A DNA stretch of 32,488 bases from a virus: positions 1 to 32,488 of IMG/VR virus record IMGVR_UViG_3300044647_002964; one strand, written 5' to 3'. Within the stretch, counting starts at the first letter, position 1. The number at the start of each line of letters is the position of its first letter. Below the pieces are notes generated by a model. The model saw only the letters and a program-made list of their open reading frames with translations. It was not told the origin of the DNA and did no database searches. Positions 22,867 to 30,038 of the stretch are shown here, one piece after another. The position numbers and the translations under genes are program-made.

Positions 22867-24717
22867 ATGAGCAAGGAATTCCTAAGCAAACTCGTACACT
22901 ACCGCACATACGCAAAATATCTTCCTGAAGAGCTTCGCAGAGAGTCTAAAGAGGAGACTATAAATAGGAATATGCAGATGCATATCCGGAAGTTTCCTGA
23001 GCATGCAGAAGCTATTGAAAAAGCATACGAGCAGGTTTTTGCCGGTAGGGTAGTTCCCAGCATGCGCAGCTTCCAGTTCGCTGGCGAAGCAATTGAGCGT
23101 CGCAATAATCGAATGTTTAATTGCAGTTTCCTAAACATCACAAAGTTTAGAGATTTTGCAGACCTATTCTACATGAGCATGAGCGGTGTAGGTGTCGGCT
23201 TCAGCGTCAAAAAGAAACACATCTCTTCTCTAGGAGCTATTCCCGAAGGCGCTGTGGTCCCTCCCTATGTTGTGGCTGACTCGGCAGAGGGTTGGTGCGA
23301 TAGCTTGCTGGAACTTTTCCGCAACCCTGATCTGCAGTTCGACTATACTCCCATTCGTCCTATGGGTGCTCCTTTGAGTACAGGAGGGACAGCTAGTGGT
23401 CCGAAAGCTCTAATCAAGATGCATGCGAATGTCCGTGCAATTTTGAGGAAGGCTGTCGGACGGCAACTCACCCCTTTCGAATGTCATCGCGTTGCCTGTT
23501 TGATTGCCGATTGCGTTGTTGTCGGAGGCGTTCGTAGAGGAGCACTGATTAGTCTGTTCGATGTGGATGATGAAGAACTTCTGAACTGCAAAGCAAACAA
23601 CTGGTGGGAAAAATATCCTGAGCTTGCTCGTGCAAATAACTCCGCTGTTCTACGCAAAGACGATCCAGACTTTAGAGAAAAAGCAGGCAGGGTAATTGAT
23701 GCTTGTTTTGCTGGCGGTCAGGCAGAGCCTGGCCTGAGTCTCACCAACGATGATGAGATGGGATTCAATCCTTGTCACGAGATTGCACTCAAGAGTATGG
23801 GTGTCTGCAACCTTACAGAAATTAATGCCGCTCAATGCTTCAGCAAAGAAGATTGGCTGAAGGCTGTTGTTAGTGCGACTATTCTAGGAACACTACAAGC
23901 AACCTATACAGACTTTAAATATGTGCAGCCTGAGTGGAAAAAGAACGCAGACGAAGAAGCGTTGCTAGGGGTGAGCATCACAGGACAAGCTGAAGCTCAA
24001 GCCATTTTGACTCCAGAAAACCTTAAAGAAGGTGCAGAGGTAGCAGTTCAGGTAAACAAGCTCTGGGCGCAAAAGCTGGGAATCAACCCTGCTCGCCGAA
24101 TAACTACCACAAAACCTTCAGGAACCAGCAGCAGCTGGCTAGGAACAACTGCAGGTGTACATGCAGGACATGAGATTCGTTATGTGCGTCGTGTACGTAT
24201 GGATAAGTTTAGCGCGCTGGCTAAAGCTTTAGCCAAGAAATTCCCTGCTTTTGTTGCAGAAGATCCATTCAACAGCAACGACATGATCATGCAGGTTCCT
24301 ATCAAACTGTATGACACCACACTCCTCAGAAGCCAGGAAACCGCTGTGCAGTGTTTGGAGCGCGTGAAAGTATTGTATGACAGCTGGATTGTTCCAGGGC
24401 ACATTGTTGGAGACAATACCCACAACATCAGTCTAACCATAAACTACCACGAGCATGAAAAAGAAGCGATCAAGCGCTGGATGCTAGATAACAGAGATTC
24501 ATATTATGGTATCAGCCTCATTCCATATGACGGCGGAGACTATAAATACCTGCCCTACAGCCAGCCTCCACATCCTGAAATTTTTGAAATTTTAGAGAAG
24601 GCTTTTTCTCTCGTCACCGACGAGTTCAAATTTGAAGATATTCGTGAAAGAAAAGATAACACTGACTTCAAAGGAGAGATTGCTTGTGCAGGAGGAGCCT
24701 GTAGCTTAGAGCTGTAG
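22867..24717 (+). CDS. nrdJ: Adenosylcobalamin-dependent (class II) ribonucleotide reductase
   Basis: A 616-residue monomeric class II reductase that converts ribonucleotides to deoxyribonucleotides using the radical from adenosylcobalamin. N301-P-C303-H-E305 is the active-site motif, with C303 the radical cysteine. C86 (FNCSFLN) and C314 (GVCNLTEIN) form the redox pair. The tail CAGGACSLEL carries the C-terminal cysteines (607 and 612) that re-reduce the site. GVGVGFSVKK and TTTKPSGTSSSWLG are further conserved blocks. It is shorter than the roughly 740-residue Lactobacillus enzyme; an N-terminal allosteric region is reduced. The leader is A-rich without a ribosome-binding site. A cobalamin adenosyltransferase gene lies 650 bases downstream. 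Confidence 0.95.
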   Translation: MSKEFLSKLVHYRTYAKYLPEELRRESKEETINRNMQMHIRKFPEHAEAIEKAYEQVFAGRVVPSMRSFQFAGEAIERRNNRMFNCSFLNITKFRDFADLFYMSMSGVGVGFSVKKKHISSLGAIPEGAVVPPYVVADSAEGWCDSLLELFRNPDLQFDYTPIRPMGAPLSTGGTASGPKALIKMHANVRAILRKAVGRQLTPFECHRVACLIADCVVVGGVRRGALISLFDVDDEELLNCKANNWWEKYPELARANNSAVLRKDDPDFREKAGRVIDACFAGGQAEPGLSLTNDDEMGFNPCHEIALKSMGVCNLTEINAAQCFSKEDWLKAVVSATILGTLQATYTDFKYVQPEWKKNADEEALLGVSITGQAEAQAILTPENLKEGAEVAVQVNKLWAQKLGINPARRITTTKPSGTSSSWLGTTAGVHAGHEIRYVRRVRMDKFSALAKALAKKFPAFVAEDPFNSNDMIMQVPIKLYDTTLLRSQETAVQCLERVKVLYDSWIVPGHIVGDNTHNISLTINYHEHEKEAIKRWMLDNRDSYYGISLIPYDGGDYKYLPYSQPPHPEIFEILEKAFSLVTDEFKFEDIRERKDNTDFKGEIACAGGACSLEL

Positions 24718-24732
24718 AGTAGCTGACAGCTA

Positions 24733-24776
24733 AAAAAAACACCCACAACGAATTACTTTTGTTGTGGGTGTTTTTG
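24733..24776. terminator. Bidirectional terminator between reductase and convergent gene
   Basis: AACACCCACAAC (24738-24749) pairs perfectly with GTTGTGGGTGTT (24761-24772), with an 11-base loop. An A-run lies before it and a T-run after it, so it can stop transcription from both the plus-strand reductase and the minus-strand gene at 24795. Confidence 0.95.
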
Positions 24777-24794
24777 TGTTCACGCTAATTCAAA

Positions 24795-25280
24795 TCAGTC
24801 TGTTCCAAGCATAGCTATCAAAGCATCTGTAATGCCTTCCCAGAAGGTAATATGATCCTTTAATTTTCTGCTGACCAAGTTGAAGTGGTACCTGTCCACC
24901 TTTGAATATTCGAGGTCAGGGAACTCGCTGTCGTAGTTTTTCAAACAAAGCACCGTAGGTTCGGCATCCTCCATTTCTCCAGGTTTGAATACTGTGGTGA
25001 ACACTGCTCCGGAATGGAGAGGTAATGTAGTCATTATTTTTTCAACATATCTTTGGATAGTTTCAAATGCCTGACTGTTCACAGCTACCTGTAAAAAACT
25101 CATAGGGTGGCACTCTCCACAAGGACATGCCCAGAAGTTACTAGGCATCACTGCCACACCATTCACATCGTTAATCATCTCCATGTACGGTTTAGCGTTT
25201 TTGCATACCGTTTCGGACTCTACAGCCGCGACGAACATGTCTATCAAGTCTAGTTTTTTGTCTTCGGTTAGTGGTATCAT
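24795..25280 (-). CDS. Hypothetical protein with CPCGEC motif
   Basis: A 161-residue protein, not recognised. N-terminal helices (DKKLDLIDMFVAAVESETVC) lead to a FWACPCGEC cysteine cluster (about 49-57) that could bind a metal or react. A mixed alpha/beta region follows (SGAVFTTVFKPGEMEDAEPT) with a hydrophobic helical C-terminus (FWEGITDALIAMLG). It is a single-gene unit: its own extended -10 promoter lies at 25302-25318 and a shared terminator behind it. The same 17-base promoter drives the DUF3228-like gene, so the two may be expressed together in time. Confidence 0.75.
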   Translation of the reverse strand: MIPLTEDKKLDLIDMFVAAVESETVCKNAKPYMEMINDVNGVAVMPSNFWACPCGECHPMSFLQVAVNSQAFETIQRYVEKIMTTLPLHSGAVFTTVFKPGEMEDAEPTVLCLKNYDSEFPDLEYSKVDRYHFNLVSRKLKDHITFWEGITDALIAMLGTD

Positions 25281-25301
25281 AAAATAAAATCGGGTGATCT
25301 C

Positions 25302-25318
25302 ATCAATATATTATACCA
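25302..25318 (-). promoter_or_regulatory. Extended -10 promoter TGGTATAATATATTGAT
   Basis: On the minus strand this reads TGGTATAATATATTGAT, a consensus extended -10 (TGnTATAAT). The start would fall about 25303, giving a leader of roughly 23 bases. The identical 17 bases recur at 29990-30006. No good -35 is visible, which is usual for extended -10 promoters. Confidence 0.75.
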
Positions 25319-25362
25319 CAAATGTTTGACTTTTGCTGTGAGGAGTCACAAGATTGTGAGCT

Positions 25363-25902
25363 ATGAAGATCGCTACAAAATCAGGAGACAAAGGAAAAAC
25401 AGGAAGATTGTTCGGTTCGAGGGTAAGCAAGACAGACCCGGCCATCGCTGCTGTGGGAGACATTGACGAGCTGAATGCTGCTATGGGTATGCTGAAGTAT
25501 GAGGCTCATCAATACCCCAAGTACGCAGCTTCTTTAAAAGAAATTCAACACAGGCTTACTCTATTGATGGGAGAGATCGCAGCTGAAGCCGAGATGCGTG
25601 ATGAATATGTTTTGAAATATGATTCGATAAAGACAGAAGATCTAGACTCTTTAGATGCTGAAGTTTCTTTACTTGAAAACATGTCTGAATTAGATCAGCA
25701 AGGCTGGGTGCTGTATGGAGAGTCTAAAAGAGGTTCGCTTGCAGACTTCGCCTCTAAGGTTTGCCGTCGCGCAGAAAGATCTGTTTTGCGTATGGAAGAA
25801 GCTGAAGGCAGCGTTGTCAGACCTACACTAAAAAAATACCTCAATAGGCTGAGTGATTTTCTCCATCTACTAGCTAGGTATTTTGATTTTGAAGAAAACT
25901 AG
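25363..25902 (+). CDS. PduO-type ATP:cob(I)alamin adenosyltransferase
   Basis: A 179-residue enzyme that attaches the adenosyl group of ATP to cob(I)alamin, making adenosylcobalamin. The N-terminal TKSGDKGKTGRLFGSRVSK is the ATP-binding signature (family TKxGDkGxTgLxgGxRvxK). VGDIDELNAAMG is the following conserved helix. CRRAERSVLRMEEAEG and YLNRLSDFLHLLARY are the C-terminal family signatures containing the ATP- and cobalamin-contacting Arg and Asn residues. Length is typical. It lies downstream of the B12-dependent reductase, whose cofactor it would supply; the two are separated by a terminator and a minus-strand gene, so they are not one transcript. A weak TTGACT at 25326 may belong to its promoter. 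Confidence 0.93.
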   Translation: MKIATKSGDKGKTGRLFGSRVSKTDPAIAAVGDIDELNAAMGMLKYEAHQYPKYAASLKEIQHRLTLLMGEIAAEAEMRDEYVLKYDSIKTEDLDSLDAEVSLLENMSELDQQGWVLYGESKRGSLADFASKVCRRAERSVLRMEEAEGSVVRPTLKKYLNRLSDFLHLLARYFDFEEN

Positions 25903-25917
25903 AAACTGAAAATTAAT

Positions 25918-26301
25918 ATGAGTACAACCCAATTAAAACTTAAAAAGAATCACAAGAAGGCGTTAGAGGAGTCTTTGAAGGAATTTAACCTGACTGTTGA
26001 TGAAGCTCTGTCCTGGCTGAGCGAAAGCCAACAGGCGCTGCAGCCAAAAAAGCTTTGCGGTTCTGCGTCGTGCGAAAACCCTTATAGATGTAATATTGAA
26101 GGATGTGAGTTTTCCGAAGCCTTGAACTGTGTTAATCCTCCCAGCAACGTCACATTCATTCCAGGAGACTCGATAAACCCTGCCTCTGTTTTTGTAGGCA
26201 CGACCAGAATGACTGGGCTTGTGGAAACTAACGTAACTTACGTTGGAGCAGATTCTCCTGTTTTGCGATTGACTATAAGGGGAGCAAAAATATCTAATTA
26301 A
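25918..26301 (+). CDS. Hypothetical protein with cysteine pairs
   Basis: A 127-residue protein. The N-terminal half is a basic helical region (LKKNHKKALEESLKEFNLTV; EALSWLSESQQAL). The centre has CGSASCENPYRCNIEGCEF, a four-cysteine cluster that could bind zinc. The C-terminal part is beta-rich (VFVGTTRMTGLVETNVTYVG). No family is recognised. It lies 15 bases after the adenosyltransferase and before a terminator, so the two form one short unit. Confidence 0.7.
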   Translation: MSTTQLKLKKNHKKALEESLKEFNLTVDEALSWLSESQQALQPKKLCGSASCENPYRCNIEGCEFSEALNCVNPPSNVTFIPGDSINPASVFVGTTRMTGLVETNVTYVGADSPVLRLTIRGAKISN

Positions 26302-26327
26302 CCGATTGCGAACGAGACCATGTATGA

Positions 26328-26364
26328 TGAGCCTGGATAGTTACCTGTCCAGGCTCATTTTATT
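26328..26364 (+). terminator. Intrinsic terminator after adenosyltransferase unit
   Basis: TGAGCCTGGA (26328-26337) and TCCAGGCTCA (26348-26357) form a perfect 10-base stem with a 10-base loop, followed by TTTTATT. Confidence 0.92.
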
Positions 26365-26405
26365 ATGTGTTGAGCTTGCGGATTAAATGTACTACAATTA
26401 TTGGT

Positions 26406-27620
26406 ATGGCATTTATTATACTTGTAGCTCTTTCTGCATTTTTTGTGGCCGGTTGTGCTGCCTTTTTTAGTATAAAAGGACTTGTTGTATTATTTTCTGG
26501 AAGTTCACTGGCTATAGGCATAATGGCCAGCTCTCTGGAGATAGGAAAGCTTGTTGCTGCTAGCTTTCTTCATAGCTACTGGAAAGATATTAAATTTTTA
26601 CTTAAAGTTTATCTCTGTAGTGCTGTGTTAGTTTTAATGGGCGTTACTAGCTTGGGTATTTTTGGTTTTTTAACAAATGCCTATCAAACACACGCCACCA
26701 CCGTAAGTTCTTTTGAAACCAAAATAAAAACTCTAGAGAACGAGAAGCTCTCGCTGGTTGAGAGTATCAGCAACAACTCAGAAAGAGTTAGAGTGCTGTC
26801 AGATATACGTACAACACAAGAACAGCGCGTAAAAGATGCTGGTAACTACAAAGCCCCCAGAGATCAGGCTTATAAGGCGATAGCCGACGCTAATGAGGAA
26901 GCACAAAAGAAAGAGGCTTTGATTTCCCAATCTAGAGAAAGAAGCATATCTGTAGACAGGGAGATAGAAGATTTAAAAATAGCTATGAATACAACTACAG
27001 ACGTAGGGTCATTCAAATTTATAGCTAATGCACTCAACACTGACGTAGATACCTCTGTTCAATACTTTATATTTGCCCTGATTACTGTTTTTGACCCTTT
27101 GGCAGTCACTCTAATTCTAGCTTTAAACAAGCTTATTGAGCTTAGGAGCGCACGGAAAGAAGCAGAGATGAAAGAGCTGGAAAACCTACTCAGGACCGAA
27201 GTGGTGCCTGAGTACAGCGAGATTTCATCACCATCTACATCTCCAGCCCCTATATTTGTTCCGCCCTCTTCTGCTCCTGTTATTGCTCCCGACATCGCTC
27301 CTGCTTCTGTTGCGCACGAACCTGCAGTGACTGAACTTGTCGAAGAAATAATTCCTCCTGCCGTTCTGGTCGTCCCGCCTGAGCCTGAGGTTGTGTCCTA
27401 CACTCCTGTCATAGTGCATGCCGCTCCAGAAGACCCTCTGTGGGCTCTTGAAGACTCTACGCCTGTTCCGGCTTCAGTGTCAGAGACTTTACGGATTGAC
27501 GTTCCTACAGATATGGTATCAGGTCTTCCTGTAGCTCATGTAGACTCTGAAGACCCACATACTGATACTAAGCGTAGAACAATACAATCAGGCGACAACA
27601 ACTCTATAATCAGAGGCTAA
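26406..27620 (+). CDS. Multi-pass membrane protein with coiled coil and Pro-rich tail
   Basis: A 404-residue membrane protein. Predicted membrane segments: about 2-22 (FIILVALSAFFVAGCAAFF), 24-45, 65-88 (YLCSAVLVLMGVTSLGIFGF) and about 215-240 (YFIFALITVFDPLAVTLILA). A charged coiled-coil region (about 95-200) lies between segments 3 and 4. After a charged stretch the last 130 residues are Pro/Val/Ala-rich and probably disordered. ATG 26406 is chosen; an in-frame GTG at 26367 would add 13 residues. Similar membrane proteins are frequent in large aquatic phages, without known function. Its stop overlaps the stop of the convergent PhoH gene (CTAA shared). Confidence 0.75.
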   Translation: MAFIILVALSAFFVAGCAAFFSIKGLVVLFSGSSLAIGIMASSLEIGKLVAASFLHSYWKDIKFLLKVYLCSAVLVLMGVTSLGIFGFLTNAYQTHATTVSSFETKIKTLENEKLSLVESISNNSERVRVLSDIRTTQEQRVKDAGNYKAPRDQAYKAIADANEEAQKKEALISQSRERSISVDREIEDLKIAMNTTTDVGSFKFIANALNTDVDTSVQYFIFALITVFDPLAVTLILALNKLIELRSARKEAEMKELENLLRTEVVPEYSEISSPSTSPAPIFVPPSSAPVIAPDIAPASVAHEPAVTELVEEIIPPAVLVVPPEPEVVSYTPVIVHAAPEDPLWALEDSTPVPASVSETLRIDVPTDMVSGLPVAHVDSEDPHTDTKRRTIQSGDNNSIIRG

Positions 27621-28372
27621 TTTTTTTTAGACTCCATTACTGCAGGATTCTCTTCAAAAGTTTTCACTATGAATCTGCAGAGTTCGCTACGAACAATGTC
27701 CGAAGAATCAAAAGCTACGCTATATATGCCGAACTGCTGAGCTTCGACAGTATTGAACATGTGAGCGCACTTTTCAAAGCCTCCTTGTTTGTTCTTAGGT
27801 AGGTCAGACTGCTTGGGATCTGCACACAAAATCATTTTTGTAAACTTCCCTATACGAGTCATCAGAGTCTGAATCTCGTTAATTGTTAGATCTTGGCACT
27901 CGTCGATTATAATTAATTTAGCTGTCCAGCTAGCCCCTCTAACAAAATTAATGGGCTGGTAGATAAACCTATTTTCAGCTTTTAGTTTTTTAACATCTCC
28001 GGCACACAGCAACTCTTCCAGTTTATCTTCGAAAGGTCCCATATAAGGCTCATACTTTCCGTTAATGTCTCCAGGAAGATAGCCGAGCTTTGAGTCTGCA
28101 GACTCTACAGCAGCCCGCACAAAGACAAGGTCGGACACCTTCTTACTGTTTAACATCTCTAGTCCGATTCTCATTGCGCAGGTGGTCTTGCTGCTTCCTG
28201 CAGGACCAGACAAGAAGATAATTCTGCTGTCTCTAGCTGATCCTAGCTCAATTAAAGCTTTTTGCTTTTCGGTCCATGGAAGCTCGCGAATTTTAAGCTC
28301 GAAAGAAATTTTTTCTCTCTGGTACACCTTAGGGCTAGTGTCTGGTTTTGCGGGCGTTTTTGGTTTTGTCAT
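27617..28372 (-). CDS. phoH: PhoH-like ATPase
   Basis: A 251-residue P-loop ATPase of the PhoH family, related to superfamily 1 helicase cores. Walker A is GPAGSSKT (56-63) and Walker B is LIIIDECQDL (D157, E158). TEKQKALIEL precedes Walker A as the Q-like motif, and LCADPKQSDLP matches the sensor-type motif of the family. PhoH genes are very common in phages of aquatic bacteria; their cellular role is unsettled (RNA metabolism or phosphate stress). It is the last gene of a three-gene minus-strand operon starting at 29077 and starts 1 base after the preceding stop. Confidence 0.93.
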   Translation of the reverse strand: MTKPKTPAKPDTSPKVYQREKISFELKIRELPWTEKQKALIELGSARDSRIIFLSGPAGSSKTTCAMRIGLEMLNSKKVSDLVFVRAAVESADSKLGYLPGDINGKYEPYMGPFEDKLEELLCAGDVKKLKAENRFIYQPINFVRGASWTAKLIIIDECQDLTINEIQTLMTRIGKFTKMILCADPKQSDLPKNKQGGFEKCAHMFNTVEAQQFGIYSVAFDSSDIVRSELCRFIVKTFEENPAVMESKKN

Positions 28373-28373
28373 A

Positions 28374-28820
28374 TTATTTTACGTATATGCCTTTGGTTGG
28401 ATTGTCCGGATAAATCTGTTTGTATTTTTCACTCAGACTTACCGCGTGCAGGACATTTAATCTTAGCCCAGCCAGCTTAAACGCTGCTTTTATCTTATGG
28501 GCTCTGCGAAAATTACTTCCGTTAATCAGATACTTATTGTGAAACGGGATATCAAACAGGGAGAACAGCTCTATCCACACCTTTCGCCTAAGGTATCCTT
28601 CGTTAATTACATCAGTGCAAAACAAGAGGTCAAAATCTGCTCCTGTTGTTTGATGTATATGTATTTGAAGCTCAAAAATGATTTGCCTAAATTCTCCTAA
28701 GAACTCTTTAAAGTCCAGCTTTAACAGAGCCTGTAACGCTTCTATAACTTCTCCAAGTAGTGAAGTTAGCGGGTACTTTCTACCACCTAACAACTCTTCG
28801 CAAACCTGTTTAACTTTCAT
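28374..28820 (-). CDS. Hypothetical protein, possibly MazG-like
   Basis: A 148-residue protein. The N-terminal half (LLGEVIEALQALLKLDFKEF followed by LGEFRQIIFELQIHIH) has spaced glutamates in helices like those of all-alpha NTP pyrophosphohydrolases (MazG). The full ExxE...ExxD metal motif is not clearly present, so this is tentative. The C-terminal half (HKIKAAFKLAGLRLN) is basic. The start overlaps the stop of the 86-residue gene by 4 bases. It may be a replication- or nucleotide-related helper of PhoH's operon. Confidence 0.6.
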   Translation of the reverse strand: MKVKQVCEELLGGRKYPLTSLLGEVIEALQALLKLDFKEFLGEFRQIIFELQIHIHQTTGADFDLLFCTDVINEGYLRRKVWIELFSLFDIPFHNKYLINGSNFRRAHKIKAAFKLAGLRLNVLHAVSLSEKYKQIYPDNPTKGIYVK

Positions 28821-29077
28821 TTATATTCTATATTTGAAGGAATCAGCTTTCTTTGCGTGTGTATTTTAAATCCGGAAGGAATATGCGTTATGCCTACATA
28901 TTTTTCATTTAACTTTGAGTCTATCTTAAACTGCTTGGGGCTTTTGTTAAGAATGTCTTGAAGTATTTTATTTTTTGTTGTGTAGTCGCCTGCGTCAGAC
29001 CGCTCCTTGGCCTCAATAAGCTTTCTAAGCTCTAAAGACTTGGCTAGCTTAACTATATTGGCAGGCAGCAATCGCAT
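28817..29077 (-). CDS. Small hypothetical phage protein
   Basis: An 86-residue protein: MRLLPANIVKLAKSLELRKL, a charged helical middle, then KYVGITHIPSGFKIHTQRKL, which looks like a small beta unit. It is similar in layout to short phage proteins of unknown function. It is the first gene of the PhoH operon. A candidate extended -10 (TGCTATTAT) ends 6 bases before the ATG, so the message may be leaderless. Confidence 0.7.
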   Translation of the reverse strand: MRLLPANIVKLAKSLELRKLIEAKERSDAGDYTTKNKILQDILNKSPKQFKIDSKLNEKYVGITHIPSGFKIHTQRKLIPSNIEYK

Positions 29078-29083
29078 ACTTCT

Positions 29084-29092
29084 ATAATAGCA
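29084..29092 (-). promoter_or_regulatory. Candidate extended -10 promoter for the PhoH operon
   Basis: The minus strand reads TGCTATTAT here, close to the TGnTATAAT consensus. A promoter is needed in this gap because a strong minus-strand terminator lies immediately upstream (29122-29153). The predicted start is at or next to the ATG. Confidence 0.4.
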
Positions 29093-29121
29093 GGTTCTAG
29101 CCTAAAAGCCACCTAATAGCT

Positions 29122-29153
29122 AAAAAAAGGGCGGAGAATATCTCCACCCTTTT
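29122..29153 (-). terminator. Intrinsic terminator ending the DUF3228-like unit
   Basis: AAAAGGGCGGAGA (29125-29137) and TCTCCACCCTTTT (29141-29153) pair with one mismatch around a 3-base loop. Read on the minus strand the hairpin is followed by a run of seven T. It could act weakly on the plus strand too. Confidence 0.85.
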
Positions 29154-29184
29154 CTTGTATGCCTAACTCTTGTTTAGCCTGGCT

Positions 29185-29388
29185 TCAGGGACGTTTTTTA
29201 CCTCTCTTTCTAATGCGTCCTAGGGTGTCCCATACCCCAGTCCTTTTAAGCTGAGGAAACAACCAAGGCCGCTCCATGATTATGGGCTGCCAATAATCCT
29301 CGTCTCTGAGCATGCTGCTTCGGGCATTCGCAGATTCTGCGATAGTCCTCGCGCTTCCGTGCGGGTTAGGCATGTATGGAGAGCACAT
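29185..29388 (-). CDS. Small basic hypothetical protein
   Basis: A 67-residue protein, not recognised. It contains a Trp/Pro-rich middle (DEDYWQPIIMERPWLFPQLK) and a strongly basic C-terminus (RIRKRGKKRP) that might contact nucleic acid. It starts 1 base after the stop of the DUF3228-like gene and ends just before the terminator, so it shares that transcript. Confidence 0.65.
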   Translation of the reverse strand: MCSPYMPNPHGSARTIAESANARSSMLRDEDYWQPIIMERPWLFPQLKRTGVWDTLGRIRKRGKKRP

Positions 29389-29389
29389 A

Positions 29390-29944
29390 TCATCTGTCCG
29401 CGAGTATCACTTTGTCGGCCCAGAACACATAGCTCTGCTTGAGTCTTACAGCAAACTCGTCGACCGAGATCGCCATCGGTGAACCTCCAGGCAGCAAGAA
29501 GTAATTCTTGATGAGAGTGTCAGGATGGATTGGCTGCGGACCAGTGCCCTGCTTCGTGATTATAGTCACAAGCTCGAAGGTTGAATCTTCGTGTGTCGCA
29601 TCTCTCCCCAGAGCAGTTCTTCCGTACATCACGAGCTCCGCAGAGTCAAACGGATCAGGAGTTAGAGAAGCGTCAGCTCGCAGGCGCTTCGACGGAAGTT
29701 CATCTACTCCGGGTCTGGCTTCGAACGTAAACGTTCCTGTATCTCCAGGCTTTAAAGTAACAAGTACCGGATTCACCCATTCTGTGGGAATGGTTATCAG
29801 GTACGTGTCAGGCTTGTCTCCTTCTGTAAATGCTCTGGTTTTAAAAGCATTTTCTGCGGCTTCGACCAAAGTCGCGGCATCGACATTGACGCGGCTGAGC
29901 TGGCTTTCAGTGAAGTACTTATTCAGGTTAATTTTAACGTTCAT
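29390..29944 (-). CDS. DUF3228-like protein
   Basis: A 184-residue protein that resembles the DUF3228 family in layout and motifs. FTFEARPGVDELPSKRLRAD is followed by DSAELVMYGRTAL, STFELVTIITKQGTGPQPIH, then DTLIKNYFLLPGGSPMAISV and DEFAVRLKQSYVFWADKV. The family has no known function. A long antisense frame covers this gene, but base-level conservation of the DUF3228 pattern favours the minus strand. It is transcribed from the extended -10 promoter at 29990-30006. Confidence 0.72.
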   Translation of the reverse strand: MNVKINLNKYFTESQLSRVNVDAATLVEAAENAFKTRAFTEGDKPDTYLITIPTEWVNPVLVTLKPGDTGTFTFEARPGVDELPSKRLRADASLTPDPFDSAELVMYGRTALGRDATHEDSTFELVTIITKQGTGPQPIHPDTLIKNYFLLPGGSPMAISVDEFAVRLKQSYVFWADKVILADR

Positions 29945-29989
29945 GTTTTGTTGGGTGGTTAAAAGGCTACCAGGACAACATGTCTAGGT

Positions 29990-30006
29990 ATCAATATATT
30001 ATACCA
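29990..30006 (-). promoter_or_regulatory. Extended -10 promoter TGGTATAATATATTGAT, second copy
   Basis: Identical on the minus strand to 25302-25318, and similarity extends a few bases beyond (ACCAyAAAT on the plus strand). The predicted start near 29991 leaves a leader of about 46 bases before the DUF3228-like gene. Confidence 0.75.
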
Positions 30007-30038
30007 TAAATTTGCCCTATTATTTAATCAGGCAATAC

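Noticed and set aside
24180-24440. Minus-strand frames inside the reductase gene
   Set aside because: Fully inside a strongly conserved enzyme gene; shadows of its codon pattern.
29508-29987. 159-residue plus-strand frame opposite the DUF3228-like gene
   Set aside because: Ser/Val-rich shadow of the minus-strand gene, no promoter of its own, and the minus strand matches a known family pattern.
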